Of a stretch of DNA of 64,000 bases, positions 1-8,245 are shown in pieces. The stretch is taken from assembly GCA_018004935.1 (NCBI GenBank), contig JAGNBF010000031.1:1-64000 (forward strand), read 5' to 3'. Position 1 is the stretch's first letter. Each line of letters begins with the position of its first letter. The notes beneath the pieces are model-generated. The model saw nothing but the letters and a program-made list of their open reading frames with translations. It was not told the origin of the DNA and searched no databases. The DNA is from Chloroflexota bacterium (GTDB taxonomy: Bacteria > Chloroflexota > Anaerolineae > Promineifilales > Promineifilaceae). A program made the position numbers and the translations under genes.

Positions 1-105
1 GTGGACACCATCTGTAGGGGCAACCCTTGTGGTTGCCCTCGGCGGGGCGGGCACAAGGCCAGCCCCTACCTCTAGCCGCACCCCACGAATTCCGAAAGAG
101 CCGTT
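1..105. repeat. Intergenic repeat family A, copy 1
   Basis: The core at 14-69 is an imperfect palindrome opening GTAGGGGC and closing GCCCCTAC, with an inner AACC..GGTT pair. The same core and flanks recur near 42590-42640 (truncated), 44930-45010 (diverged), 46553-46645 (reverse orientation) and 57505-57612. Flanks such as 'gacaccatct' and 'aattccgaaaga' are shared, so the mobile unit exceeds the hairpin. No coding potential is seen. It is probably a REP/MITE-like element. Confidence 0.8.
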
Positions 106-190
106 GTTTTTAGACGGTTTTTAGTAATTGTCAGCAATCATCCCCAATTGAGAATTACGGCACTTACTACCTACTCCGGCGCACGCAAGT

Positions 191-196
191 TATAAT
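191..196 (+). promoter_or_regulatory. -10 box TATAAT, short or no leader
   Basis: A consensus TATAAT ends 7 bases before the ATG at 204, so transcription would start at or just before the start codon. I see no good -35 hexamer and no Shine-Dalgarno sequence. This suggests a leaderless transcript (inference). Confidence 0.5.
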
Positions 197-203
197 CCTC
201 GCC

Positions 204-881
204 ATGGCATCACTATTTGGCAAACTCCTCACCCTATTCAAAGCCACCTTGCACGACATGGCCGACCGTGCTCTGGAACGGAGCGACCTCTCGGTGTACG
301 ATGAGTACATCCGCCAGGCCGAGCGCGAGGTGGAACAATACAAACGCACCATCGCCCCGCTCTATGCCCAGGTGAAAACCTCTAAAGGCCGCCGCGAAAA
401 CCTGGCCAACCAGGCGGCCCGGCTGGATGCGGCCATTGACCAGTTTCTCCTGCGTAACAAACGCACCGAAGCCATGGTCACACAAAAACAGCTTAGTTCG
501 GCCCTCAGCCTCATCAAAACCTACGATGACAGCCTGGTCAAACAAGTTTCGGCCCTGGAAAAGCTGGAAGATGTGAAGGTGAAGTTGGAAGGACGGCTGG
601 CCATCGCCAAACAAGAACGGGAAGAACTGGCTTACCTGCTCCAACTGGCCCAGGCCAAAGAAATCTCCGCCCAGGCCATGAAATCCCTGGATTCCCTCAC
701 CCGCTCCAGCGATTCCGAAATGTCCCGCGCCGCCGAAAATATCCGTAGCCGCCTGGATCATGCCGACGCCACCTGGGAAATTCAGGCCGGTAGCCTGGAC
801 AACCAGTTAGACGACGCCATGAACAGCCTGGAAGTGGAATCGGAACTGGCGGCCAGAATGGAACGGTTGGGGCTGAATTAG
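204..881 (+). CDS. PspA/IM30 (Vipp1)-like membrane-stress protein
   Basis: This 225-residue protein is predicted to be almost entirely alpha-helical and coiled-coil, with heptads running from about residue 30 to 150 and no signal peptide or membrane span. An amphipathic N-terminal helix (MASLFGKLLTLFKA), a length near 225 and AR/EQ-rich central helices match the PspA/IM30 family. Those ESCRT-III-like proteins bind stressed inner membranes. No PspB/C or PspF partners are adjacent. The next gene, a glycosyltransferase, starts 69 bases downstream beyond an inverted repeat, so cotranscription is possible but unproven. The ATG at 204 is the only good start and is preceded by TATAAT rather than an SD. 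Assignment rests on fold-like features; another coiled-coil family is possible. Confidence 0.72.
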   Translation: MASLFGKLLTLFKATLHDMADRALERSDLSVYDEYIRQAEREVEQYKRTIAPLYAQVKTSKGRRENLANQAARLDAAIDQFLLRNKRTEAMVTQKQLSSALSLIKTYDDSLVKQVSALEKLEDVKVKLEGRLAIAKQEREELAYLLQLAQAKEISAQAMKSLDSLTRSSDSEMSRAAENIRSRLDHADATWEIQAGSLDNQLDDAMNSLEVESELAARMERLGLN

Positions 882-887
882 TTATTA

Positions 888-950
888 GTGTATTGGTATA
901 TTGGTTTATTAGTACACCAATATACCAATACACCAATACACCAATACACC
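888..950. repeat. Iterated-unit inverted repeat at gene junction (unit CACCAATA)
   Basis: A perfect 18-bp inverted repeat (888-905 with 916-933) is built from repeats of CACCAATA and continues with more units right up to the ATG at 951. It leaves no room for a Shine-Dalgarno site. The same architecture with other units lies at 2872-2940, 3603-3664, 7168-7250 and 24759-24830. Confidence 0.85.
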
Positions 951-2045
951 ATGAAAACCGCCCTGGTACATGACTGGCTGAATCAGGTGGGGGGGGCTGA
1001 GGATGTCCTGGAGAGTCTGGTCAGCTTGTACCCGTCTGCGCCGTTGTATACCTCGCTGTATGATCGCCAGCGGATGCCTGCCCACTGGCAAAATTGGGAC
1101 ATTCGCCTGGGTTTTATTGACAAACTCCCCTTCGCCCGCAAACGGCAACAGCTTTACTTTCCCCTCTACCCGTTCTGTTTTGAACAATTCGATTTTCGTG
1201 GTTATGATGTCGTCATCAGCAACAAAAGTGGCTTTTGTCATGGCATCATCACCGGCCCGGAGACAACCCACATCTGCTACTGTCTGACGCCCACGCGCTA
1301 CGTGTGGCGGTATCACCAATATGCCGAGCAGGAACAGTTAGGGCGGTTGGTGCGGTTGGGGCTGACCCCCTTTCTCACCTTTTTGCGCCAGTGGGACCGG
1401 CTGGCGGCGGATCGGGTGGATCATTTCATTGCCATTTCGCAGGAAGTCCGTCGCCGAATCGGCAAGGTGTACCGGCGGGACGCGACTATCATCTACCCGC
1501 CGGTGGCGACGAGTCGGTTTGAACCGGCCAGCCGGGTGGATGATTATTACCTGTTTGTGGGGCGTTTGGTGCCGTACCGGCGGCTGGATTTGTTGATTGA
1601 GGCGTTTAATCAGATGGGGCGACCGTTGTTGATTGGCGGCCGCGGCCGCGATTTGCCCCGTCTGCAAGCCCTGGCCCAATCTAACATCACCTTCCTCGGC
1701 TACGTCCCCGATGACGAGCTACCCGGCCTCATGGCCCGTTGCCGCGCCTTCGTCTGGCCGGGGGAAGAAGATTTTGGCATCGCCCCCATCCAGGCCATGG
1801 CCGCCGGTCGGCCAGTGATTGCCTACGCCGCTGGGGGTGTGTTGGATACCGTTATCCCCGGAACCGGCGTTTTGTTTGCCGAACAGTCGGTGGCGGCTAT
1901 CATTAAGGCGGTTGAGGCGTTTGATGCCCAGGCTGTCAGCTCTGCTTTCATCCGCCGCCACGCCGAGCAATTCGATACGGCGGTGTTTAAGGCGAAGATG
2001 GAAGCGTTTGTGGCCGAGAAAGTGGGAACTCATAGGAACTTATAG
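951..2045 (+). CDS. GT4-family glycosyltransferase
   Basis: A 364-residue GT-B enzyme expected to transfer a sugar from a nucleotide donor to a lipid-linked acceptor on the cytoplasmic face. The N-terminal Rossmann half begins MKTALVHDWLNQVGGAE, a typical acceptor-side glycine loop. The C-terminal half has LFVGRLVPYRR and, at residues 272-285, EEDFGIAPIQAMAAG. This is the position of the GT4 E-x7-E donor motif, but the second Glu is Gln (Q281), which deserves checking. The reading frame stays open upstream to 888, but those residues are translated repeat, so I start at 951. The last residues (GTHRNL) come from an iterated ggaact repeat that also supplies the stop region. It opens the glycan locus. 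Confidence 0.9.
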   Translation: MKTALVHDWLNQVGGAEDVLESLVSLYPSAPLYTSLYDRQRMPAHWQNWDIRLGFIDKLPFARKRQQLYFPLYPFCFEQFDFRGYDVVISNKSGFCHGIITGPETTHICYCLTPTRYVWRYHQYAEQEQLGRLVRLGLTPFLTFLRQWDRLAADRVDHFIAISQEVRRRIGKVYRRDATIIYPPVATSRFEPASRVDDYYLFVGRLVPYRRLDLLIEAFNQMGRPLLIGGRGRDLPRLQALAQSNITFLGYVPDDELPGLMARCRAFVWPGEEDFGIAPIQAMAAGRPVIAYAAGGVLDTVIPGTGVLFAEQSVAAIIKAVEAFDAQAVSSAFIRRHAEQFDTAVFKAKMEAFVAEKVGTHRNL

Positions 2046-2075
2046 GAACTCAAGGGAACTCTGGGAACTTGGCTT
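2027..2075. repeat. Iterated ggaact repeat over gene end
   Basis: Five ggaact units at irregular 9-11 base spacing run across the last codons and stop of the glycosyltransferase gene. The repeat supplies the C-terminal residues of the protein. Confidence 0.7.
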
Positions 2076-2123
2076 CCATCTATTCCTTTTGCTAATCTGG
2101 GTGAACCAGAAAATTTACCCGCA

Positions 2124-2165
2124 GATTAACGCGGATTTTCGCTGATGAAAGAATCTGCGTTAATC
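2124..2165. repeat. Inverted repeat, GATTAACGCRGATT type
   Basis: GATTAACGCGGATT at 2124-2137 pairs with its near-perfect complement ending at 2165. It sits between two genes and could form a 14-bp stem. An in-frame ATG at 2145 lies in its loop and is not a credible start for the next gene. Confidence 0.7.
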
Positions 2166-2189
2166 CCCGAAATCTACGGTTCATGGTTT

Positions 2190-2870
2190 ATGGAATTAAG
2201 ACAATTGTGGCAAATGTTTAGGCGGCGATGGTTGGTGGCGGTCATTCCCGCGCTGATCGTGCTGGGGGTGGGGCTGGCAACGTACACTCCCCCCGGCTCG
2301 TTTTACAGTGTGGGGATACGCTTCATCGTGGGACAAGAACCAACGACCGCGGCCGCAACCGAGGACGAGGAGCGTTACTACAACTGGCTCACCTCAGAGT
2401 ATATCGTCAATGGCCTGACCGACTGGATACGGGGAGAACGGTTCGCGGCCGCGGTCTCCGCCCATCTCGCCCAACAGGGCATCGAGGTTTCCGCCGGAGA
2501 GATACGGGGCGGGCTGGCCGTGGACAACACCCGAAGCATGATGACCATCAGCCTCAATTCCGGGCGCGATCAGGCCACCGTCGAGCAGATGATCAACGCC
2601 GTGATTGCTGTTTTGCTCAGCCAAAATGGGGAAGCTCTGCCCCAATTGGGCGACGAACCAGCCTCTCTGGTGCAACTGGACAATCCCATCGTCAACCAGA
2701 TCACTCCCGGCATCCGCTCGCAACTGGGTTTACCCTTGCGTCTGGCCCTGGCGATTGGGGCTGGGGTAGGGCTGGTGTTTTTGGTGGAATATGTGGACCC
2801 AACGGTACGCGGCCGCGAAGAGTTAGAAGCGGCCGGTTGGGTGGTGTTGGGGGAAATCCCTAAGAAATAA
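2190..2870 (+). CDS. Wzz-like chain-length determinant protein (1)
   Basis: A polysaccharide co-polymerase-type inner-membrane protein of 226 residues. It has the Wzz topology: a short cytoplasmic N-terminus (MELRQLWQMFRRRW), TM1 at about residues 15-33, a mainly helical extracytoplasmic domain, and TM2 near residues 188-206 followed by a short tail ending in ...VVLGEIPKK. Such proteins set polymer length with a BY-kinase. The frame is open from 2145 and upstream, but MELRQ matches the usual Wzz beginning, so I start at 2190. The paralogue at 2956 and the ATPase at 3678 complete a split Wzc-like module. The extracytoplasmic domain is short for Wzz. Confidence 0.82.
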   Translation: MELRQLWQMFRRRWLVAVIPALIVLGVGLATYTPPGSFYSVGIRFIVGQEPTTAAATEDEERYYNWLTSEYIVNGLTDWIRGERFAAAVSAHLAQQGIEVSAGEIRGGLAVDNTRSMMTISLNSGRDQATVEQMINAVIAVLLSQNGEALPQLGDEPASLVQLDNPIVNQITPGIRSQLGLPLRLALAIGAGVGLVFLVEYVDPTVRGREELEAAGWVVLGEIPKK

Positions 2871-2871
2871 T

Positions 2872-2940
2872 GGTAAATGGTGAATGGTGAATGGTGAACA
2901 TCATTCACCATTTACCGTTTACGATTTACCATTCACAATT
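2872..2940. repeat. Iterated-unit inverted repeat (unit GGTGAAT/GGTAAAT)
   Basis: A perfect 15-bp inverted repeat, GGTAAATGGTGAATG at 2872-2886 with its complement at 2902-2916, is extended by further units. It fills the whole junction between the two Wzz-like genes. A small SD (GGGAG) follows at 2945-2949. Confidence 0.85.
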
Positions 2941-2955
2941 GTTCGGGAGATGAAC

Positions 2956-3606
2956 ATGGAATTGAATGACTATATCCGCATTTTGCGGCGGCGGGGCTGG
3001 TTGGTGCTATTGCTGGCGGGGCTGACGGCCGCGGCCGCGTTCGGCTTCAGCAAAGCCCAAACCCCCATCTACAAATCCACCGGGCGGATGTTGGTACAAC
3101 CGGCCCGCACCGATTTCGGCCAATCCCAGGCGGTGAAGGCCCTGTTACGCAGTTATGTGCAATGGTTGGATAGCGATTACCGCGCGGCCGCGGTCATAGA
3201 CAAACTCCAACTCGACATGACCCCCGGCGAACTGCGCTCCAACATCAGCGTGGCCTCCGACGATTCCAGCTTTGTCATTAACCTGGCTGTCGAAAACCCT
3301 GACCCCAACATCGCCAACGACATCGCCCGCGTGTGGGGGGAAGAACTCATCCAGTGGCGCATCGAAGACAATGCCCGTCAGCGCAACGAAGACCGGGTAG
3401 ATGTTTATTTCCTCGAAGACCCCAAAGCCGGTCTGGATTCGCCCAAAACCAGTATCAACACTGCCGCCGGGCTGGTCTTTGGCGCTTTGCTCGGCATTCT
3501 CCTCATCTTCGCTCTGGAATGGGTCGAATCTGGTATTCTCCGTCGCAGTGAAGATGTGGAGCGGTACTTGAACATACCTGTCATTGGTACAATCCCGAAT
3601 CAGTAA
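2956..3606 (+). CDS. Wzz-like chain-length determinant protein (2)
   Basis: A second Wzz-type membrane protein, 216 residues. N-terminal MELNDYIRILRRRGW is followed by TM1 (VLLLAGLTAAAAFGF), an extracytoplasmic helical domain and TM2 (TAAGLVFGALLGILLIFAL). The cytoplasmic tail ends NIPVIGTIPNQ, the proline-rich 'P-V-I-G-x-I-P' stretch that precedes the kinase domain in Wzc/CapA proteins. The protein stops there, and the kinase is the next gene. Two ATGs are possible (2950, 2956); GGGAG at 2945-2949 is well spaced only for 2956. The stop codon TAA lies inside the next iterated repeat. It acts with the ATPase at 3678 in polymer export (family inference). Confidence 0.85.
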   Translation: MELNDYIRILRRRGWLVLLLAGLTAAAAFGFSKAQTPIYKSTGRMLVQPARTDFGQSQAVKALLRSYVQWLDSDYRAAAVIDKLQLDMTPGELRSNISVASDDSSFVINLAVENPDPNIANDIARVWGEELIQWRIEDNARQRNEDRVDVYFLEDPKAGLDSPKTSINTAAGLVFGALLGILLIFALEWVESGILRRSEDVERYLNIPVIGTIPNQ

Positions 3607-3664
3607 ACAGTGAACAGTGAACAGTAAACAGTGAACAGTCTACTGTTTACTGTTCACTGTTTAC
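3603..3664. repeat. Iterated-unit inverted repeat (unit GTGAACA/GTAAACA)
   Basis: Alternating GTAAACA and GTGAACA units on the left pair with their complements after a 3-4 base turn, giving a stem of over 20 bp. The left arm contains the stop of the preceding gene. The same unit is used at 24759-24830, about 21 kb away in front of nuoL. Confidence 0.85.
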
Positions 3665-3677
3665 TTTCCCCCAACTT

Positions 3678-4325
3678 ATGACCCTAATCACCCTCACCAA
3701 CCCCCGTTCGCCTGTCAGTGAAGCGTATCGCACGCTCCGCACCAATTTGTCTTTTTACAGCCTGGATCACCCTCTGCGGAGCCTGGTTGTGACCTCAGCC
3801 GCCCCGGAAGAAGGAAAAAGCACGACGATTGCTAACCTGGCGGTGACGATGGCCCAAAGCGGCCGCAAAACCATCCTCGTTGACTGTGATCTGCGCCGCC
3901 CTTCGCTCCATACTTTGTTTGACCTGCAAAACAATGCCGGGTTTACCAACATGATGCTGGATGAGAACGCGGCCGCGCCCCTGCAAAAAACCGAAGTAGA
4001 CAACCTTTGGGTGCTCACCAGCGGCCCCAAACCCCCCAACCCCGCCGACCTGCTCGGCTCCCGCCAGATGGATCGGGTCATCGAGACGCTGGCCGGGCAG
4101 GCCGACCTGGTGTTGTTCGATGCCCCGCCCGTGGTAGCTGTTACGGATGCGGTCGTGTTGGGCGCCAAAGTGGATGGGGTTCTACTGGTGGTCAGTGCCG
4201 GTAAAACCCGCCGCGACCACGCCGAAAAAGCCAAACAAATCCTGGAAAAAGCCAACGTCCGCATCATCGGCGTCACCCTCACCAACGCCCCCAAAGACGC
4301 CTCTTTAAGTGACTACTATGGCTAA
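3678..4325 (+). CDS. BY-kinase/CpsD-type tyrosine kinase ATPase
   Basis: A 215-residue cytoplasmic P-loop ATPase of the bacterial tyrosine kinase family, which phosphorylates itself and partners to cycle polysaccharide synthesis. Visible motifs are Walker A APEEGKSTT (about residues 42-50), Walker A' ILVDCDLRRP (about 71-80) and Walker B LVLFDAPPV (about 145-153). The family usually ends in a cluster of tyrosines. Here the tail is only SDYYG, giving two possible phospho-sites. The kinase is a separate polypeptide from the two upstream Wzz-like activators, as in Gram-positive CpsC/CpsD systems. There is no Shine-Dalgarno before the ATG, only the end of the inverted repeat and a C-rich spacer. 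Confidence 0.92.
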   Translation: MTLITLTNPRSPVSEAYRTLRTNLSFYSLDHPLRSLVVTSAAPEEGKSTTIANLAVTMAQSGRKTILVDCDLRRPSLHTLFDLQNNAGFTNMMLDENAAAPLQKTEVDNLWVLTSGPKPPNPADLLGSRQMDRVIETLAGQADLVLFDAPPVVAVTDAVVLGAKVDGVLLVVSAGKTRRDHAEKAKQILEKANVRIIGVTLTNAPKDASLSDYYG

Positions 4326-4523
4326 AGGTGTATTGCCTTTTAGGATTTACGTAACGTAGCGGGTGTCCCCACCGAAGCCCAACGAGCACGGTCAGGAGAC
4401 CGGCTCGAGCAACCCTGTAAGTCCTTATGTTAGAGAAGCGGTAGACGCTCCCCTCGTTAATCATTCAACAATTCACAAATTCACCGATTCATTATTTTCT
4501 TCCGTTCAACCAAAATGAAACAC
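4326..4523. other. Non-coding spacer
   Basis: The stretch after the kinase gene has no open frame with family resemblance. It includes short inverted segments and leads into the tandem repeat array at 4524. I see no promoter or terminator. Confidence 0.5.
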
Positions 4524-4899
4524 ACCCTTTACCAAATCGCCCTACATTTTCGTAGGAGTTTCCCATGGACGGAACGCACACCAAGATGAATGAAAATGAT
4601 GCCACAATTTTCATCCCCATCCGTGTTTCTTCCTATCCGTGTTTCCAGTATCCGTGGCTATTTTCGCAGGAGTTCCCCATGGGCTTTGAGCGCACCAAGA
4701 GGAATGAAAATTTGTAGGACGATTTTTTAAATCGTCCACTGGGCGATTTACCAAATCGCCCTACATTTTCGTAGGAGTTTCCCATGGGCCTACGGCGCAC
4801 CAAGATGAATGAAAATGACGCCACCATTTTTCATTCCTATCCGTGTTTTTTCCTATCCGTGTTTCCACCATCAGTAGCTATTTTCGCAGGAGAAACCCC
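4524..4899 (+). repeat. Tandem array of SD-carrying repeat (family E), three units
   Basis: Three head-to-tail units share the order: TTTTCGTAGGAG or TTTTCGCAGGAG, a 5-6 base spacer, CCATGGGC..., a stretch reading GAATGAAAATGACGCC, then 'cacggat' motifs in complement. Each unit begins with a strong SD plus ATG and a short frame (MGLRRTKMNENDATIF-like; the middle unit stops early). A separate hairpin (about 4716-4765, GTAGGACGATTT type) is embedded. The last unit ends with the SD used by the glycosyltransferase at 4900. Other copies lie at 7038-7164, 19257-19387 and 57902-58147. Confidence 0.85.
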
Positions 4900-5859
4900 A
4901 TGTTTGAACATGCCACCGTAGCCGTTGTGGTTCCCTGTCACAATGAGGAAAAGCTGATCCGACGGGTGATTGAAACCATGCCCGATTGGGTGGACCGGAT
5001 TTATGTGGTGGATGATCAGAGCGGGGATAATACCGCGGCCGCGGTGCAGGAATACGTTCAGCAACAACCAGAACGAGTACGGCTAATCCGGCATGAGGTC
5101 AACCAGGGGGTGGGTGGCTCAATTGCCACTGGCTACAAAGCGGCTTGTGCGGATCAAATGGCGGTAACAGTCGTCATGGCCGGAGATGCTCAGATGGACC
5201 CGGACGATTTACCCGCCATCGTTGGCCCGGTAGCGCGAGGGGAATGTGATTACAGCAAGGGCAATCGTTTGTTTACCGGGGATGCCTGGAACCAGATTCC
5301 CCGAGTTCGTTACCTGGGTAACTCCATGCTTTCTTTGCTGACCAAGATTGCTTCCGGCTATTGGCATATTGCCGACTCCCAATCTGGTTATACGGCCATT
5401 AACTTAAAGGCATTACGCACCATTAATTGGGATGAGATGTACAAACGGTATGGTCAGCCCAATGATTTGCTGGTACGGCTCAACATTTACAACTTTCGCG
5501 TGGCTGATGTGCCGATTCGACCTATTTACGGCATTGGCGAAAAATCGGGCATCAAACCGATTCGGATGATTCCCCGGCTGGCTTTGCTCATTCTGCGCTT
5601 GTTTTGGTTCCGCATGTGGCAAAAATATGTTATTCGGGACTTCCACCCGCTGATTTTCTTTTACTGCTTTGGTCTGTTTTTACTGGGGCCAGGAACCTTG
5701 TTTGGTTTGTATTTGTTGGCTTTTCGCTTGTTTGTGGGCACGGTGGCCTCAACCAGTGCCTTGTTTGCCGTTTTTTTGTTTGTGACCGGGTTGCAGTCCA
5801 TCTTTTTTGCCATGTGGTTTGACATGGAGTACAACCGCAATCTGCGGGGGCAGGGATGA
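4900..5859 (+). CDS. GT2-family membrane-anchored glycosyltransferase
   Basis: A 319-residue polyprenyl-phosphate-sugar synthase-like enzyme. The N-terminal GT-A domain has VVVPCHNEEKLI, the nucleotide-binding VVDDQSGDNT and the acidic GDAQMDPDDL. Toward the C-terminus there is a basic amphipathic stretch and two membrane helices (about residues 245-270 and 275-305), as in DPM1/GtrB-type proteins that load a sugar onto a lipid carrier. The ATG at 4900 is chosen because the repeat-derived SD (GCAGGAG) lies 7 bases upstream; the upstream open frame is repeat sequence. Its TGA overlaps the next ATG (ATGA), so translation is probably coupled. The exact donor is unknown. Confidence 0.9.
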   Translation: MFEHATVAVVVPCHNEEKLIRRVIETMPDWVDRIYVVDDQSGDNTAAAVQEYVQQQPERVRLIRHEVNQGVGGSIATGYKAACADQMAVTVVMAGDAQMDPDDLPAIVGPVARGECDYSKGNRLFTGDAWNQIPRVRYLGNSMLSLLTKIASGYWHIADSQSGYTAINLKALRTINWDEMYKRYGQPNDLLVRLNIYNFRVADVPIRPIYGIGEKSGIKPIRMIPRLALLILRLFWFRMWQKYVIRDFHPLIFFYCFGLFLLGPGTLFGLYLLAFRLFVGTVASTSALFAVFLFVTGLQSIFFAMWFDMEYNRNLRGQG

Positions 5860-7052
5860 ACAAGGCTCCAGCGGTTTTGTTTGTAACGACCAGTTTTCCC
5901 CGTTTTCCGGGCGATTTTGCCGGGAGTTTTATCTACCGTTTTGCCCGGTATCTGGTGGAAGATGGGGTGCCGGTGACGGTGTTGGCTCCGGCCGCGGCCG
6001 CGTACCCTATCCAGGAAACCATGTCTGGCATTTACGTCCGGCGGTTCACCTATTTCTGGCCCCCCCAGCGACAACGACTGGCCTATGATGGGGGCGGTAT
6101 TCTGGCCAATATGCGTCTCTCCTGGCTGGCCCGGTTGCAGGTTCCCCTTTTTTTCCTCGCTCTATTGTGGCGGTTGTGGCGTGAACAGGATCAGCATCAG
6201 ATAATTCATTGCCACTGGTTGCCAACGGCCGCGGCCGCGTTACTCACCCGCCCTTTCAGTCGCACCAAACCCCCTATCGTGTTCACCAACTGGGGATCAG
6301 ACACCCGGCTCATGCCCACCTGGCTAACCCGCTGGGTAGTACAACGGGTCGAAGGGTGCATCTCCACCGCCGTAGAAACAGACGAACATTTACGCCAGGC
6401 TGGACGCGACGATTTTCGGCGTATTATGGCCCCGGTGGAAGAAGAGCGGTTTAACCGGGAAGTCGTGGCCCCAGACCTGGCGCAAGAATTGGGATTGACC
6501 CCGGATGTGCCGGTTATCGCTTTTGTGGGACGGTTGAATTATTTCAAAGACCCCCTGACGTTTATTCGGGCCTGCGGCCGCGTGCAAGAGCAAGGAGTTC
6601 CGTTTATAGCGTTGGTGGCAGGGGATGGAGATTTGCAGGCGGAGTGCCAGGCGGAAGTGACCCGGCTGGGGTTGGCCGATACGGTACGCTTTTTGGGCAT
6701 GCGGTCAGATCCAGAGAGAGTGCTACGGCTCGCGGCCGCGACGGTTCACATCAGCCCCATCGAAAACACCTGGGCCAATGCCATTGCCGAAGCCATGTTT
6801 ATGTCTGTGCCGGTGGTGTTAACTCGTGTGGGTTATACCGAACGGCTCTTTACCCATGAACGTGATTGCCTGCTGATTCCCCCCCAAGACCCGGACGCCC
6901 TGGCTTCGGCCTTGATCCGTCTATTGACCGATGCCGGGTTAGGTCAACACCTCGCCACCGGAGCCTGGAACCTGCTCCGGGAGCAAAAAAAGGAGAAGCG
7001 GGCCATTGTCACCGCCGTGCGGGCTTACTATGATGAACTCCTGCGAGAATAG
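5856..7052 (+). CDS. GT4-family glycosyltransferase
   Basis: A 398-residue GT-B enzyme. The N-terminal half carries TTSFPRFPGDFAGSF, typical of GT4 acceptor-binding loops. The C-terminal half has FVGRLNYFKDP and the donor-site region NTWANAIAEAMFMSVPVV near residue 305, with Asn in place of the first Glu of E-x7-E, as in many GT4 enzymes. It starts in a 4-base overlap with the GT2 gene, so the two probably act in succession. The final codons encode Glu-Leu-Leu-Arg-Glu-stop inside a family E repeat (CTCCTGCGAGAATAG), so the repeat has set the C-terminus. Several GCGGCCGC palindromes encode Ala-Ala-Ala runs here. Confidence 0.9.
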   Translation: MNKAPAVLFVTTSFPRFPGDFAGSFIYRFARYLVEDGVPVTVLAPAAAAYPIQETMSGIYVRRFTYFWPPQRQRLAYDGGGILANMRLSWLARLQVPLFFLALLWRLWREQDQHQIIHCHWLPTAAAALLTRPFSRTKPPIVFTNWGSDTRLMPTWLTRWVVQRVEGCISTAVETDEHLRQAGRDDFRRIMAPVEEERFNREVVAPDLAQELGLTPDVPVIAFVGRLNYFKDPLTFIRACGRVQEQGVPFIALVAGDGDLQAECQAEVTRLGLADTVRFLGMRSDPERVLRLAAATVHISPIENTWANAIAEAMFMSVPVVLTRVGYTERLFTHERDCLLIPPQDPDALASALIRLLTDAGLGQHLATGAWNLLREQKKEKRAIVTAVRAYYDELLRE

Positions 7053-7164
7053 CCACGAATGAAACACGGATAGGAAAGAACACGGATAAGAATGAAAACT
7101 TGTGGCGTCATTTTCATCCATCTTGGTGTGCCGTAGGCTCATGGGGAACTCCTGAGAAAATAAG
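7038..7164 (-). repeat. Family E repeat over the gene end
   Basis: One unit in reverse orientation runs from CTCCTGCGAGAATAG (the stop of the glycosyltransferase) through 'cacggata' motifs to the reverse of the SD/ATG edge near 7140-7150. On the minus strand the ATG near 7142 opens MSLRHTKMDENDATSF. Both edges carry the CTCCT(G)CGA / TTTTC..AGGAG signature. Confidence 0.85.
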
Positions 7165-7167
7165 TTG

Positions 7168-7250
7168 CGAGTGGCGAGTTTGCGAGTAGCGAATGAACGC
7201 TTACTCGCTACTCGTTACTCGTTACTCGCCATTCGCTACTCGCTACTCCC
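7168..7250. repeat. Iterated-unit inverted repeat (unit GCGAGTA)
   Basis: Units of GCGAGTAGCGAGT form a left arm, followed by many complementary ACTCGCT/ACTCGTT units. GAGTAGCGAATG pairs exactly with CATTCGCTACTC. It fills the junction before the epimerase gene, as at the other gene boundaries of this locus. Confidence 0.8.
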
Positions 7251-7276
7251 CCCTATTCATCTCATAAGGTGTACCA

Positions 7277-8245
7277 ATGAACAATGTACAAATCGAAAAC
7301 AAACAGATTTTTATTACTGGGGGGGCCGGTTTTATTGGCTCCTCACTGATTGGGCGGTTGGTGGAGAAAAATGAGATTGTGGCTTATGACAATCTGGTTC
7401 GTGACTCACTCAAAGATAAACCATTCCGTAACCATCCAAACCTGAAGCTGATACAGGGGGATATTCTGGATGTGCCTCGTCTACAAGAAGCGATGGTGGG
7501 GGCCAATATTGTGGTGCATTGTGCCGCCATTGCTGGGATTGATACGGTGATTAAAAAGCCGGTGCAGACCATGCGGGTGAATATGGTAGGGTCAGCGAAT
7601 GTGCTGGACGCGGCCGCGAACCTGCCTCATTGTGAGCGCGTCGTCTGTTTCTCTACCAGTGAAGTCTTCGGCCAACATGCTTTCCGCTCCAGTGAAACCG
7701 ACAACACCGTGATGGGACAGGTGGGCGAGGCCCGCTGGACTTATGCTGTTAGCAAACTGGCTGAAGAACACCTGGCTATCGCCTACTTCCAGGAACGCTG
7801 GTTGCCTACGACTGTCGTCCGCCCGTTTAACGTTTATGGCCCAGGACAGGTGGGTGAGGGGGCCTTACGCACCTTCATCATCCGCGCCCTGCAAAATTTG
7901 CCCATTGAAATCCACGGTGACGGCACCCAGATTCGTGCCTGGTGTTATGTGGATGACATGATTGACGGCGTTTTATTGGCAATGATACACCCCAAGGCCC
8001 CCGGCGAATCGTTCAACATTGGCAACCCCAGAGCGGTGACCACCATTTACGGTCTGGCCAATACTGTCGTGCGTGTTCTGCAATCCTCGTCGCCCATTCA
8101 TTTCACCCGCAAAGATTATGCCGATGTGGAGTTGCGTGTCCCGGCAGTCAGCAAAGCACGGGAACTGCTACAGTTTGAAGCTAAAATTGATCTAGAAGAA
8201 GGGATTCGTCACACGGCGGAGTTTTACCGGAGTCACCTGTCATGA
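7277..8245 (+). CDS. NAD-dependent nucleotide-sugar epimerase/dehydratase (extended SDR)
   Basis: A 322-residue extended short-chain dehydrogenase acting on a nucleotide-sugar in the cytoplasm. The NAD-binding [10 protein letters not shown] is at about residues 16-25, the catalytic YAVSK motif at about 156-160, and NVYGPGQ, typical of the sugar-binding half, follows. It overlaps the following aminotransferase by four bases (ATGA). The pair resembles oxidise-or-epimerise-then-aminate steps in making an amino-sugar. Substrate cannot be read from sequence. An AAGGTG element 6 bases before ATG 7277 supports the start. Confidence 0.92.
   Translation: MNNVQIENKQIFITGGAGFIGSSLIGRLVEKNEIVAYDNLVRDSLKDKPFRNHPNLKLIQGDILDVPRLQEAMVGANIVVHCAAIAGIDTVIKKPVQTMRVNMVGSANVLDAAANLPHCERVVCFSTSEVFGQHAFRSSETDNTVMGQVGEARWTYAVSKLAEEHLAIAYFQERWLPTTVVRPFNVYGPGQVGEGALRTFIIRALQNLPIEIHGDGTQIRAWCYVDDMIDGVLLAMIHPKAPGESFNIGNPRAVTTIYGLANTVVRVLQSSSPIHFTRKDYADVELRVPAVSKARELLQFEAKIDLEEGIRHTAEFYRSHLS

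Noticed and set aside
234-761. Minus-strand open frame over the PspA-like gene
   Set aside because: Phe/Gly/His-rich translation mirrors the coiled-coil codons; no SD or promoter.
4524-4899. CRISPR-like regular repeats
   Set aside because: Units of about 120 bp with internal codons and no short unique spacers; no cas genes nearby.
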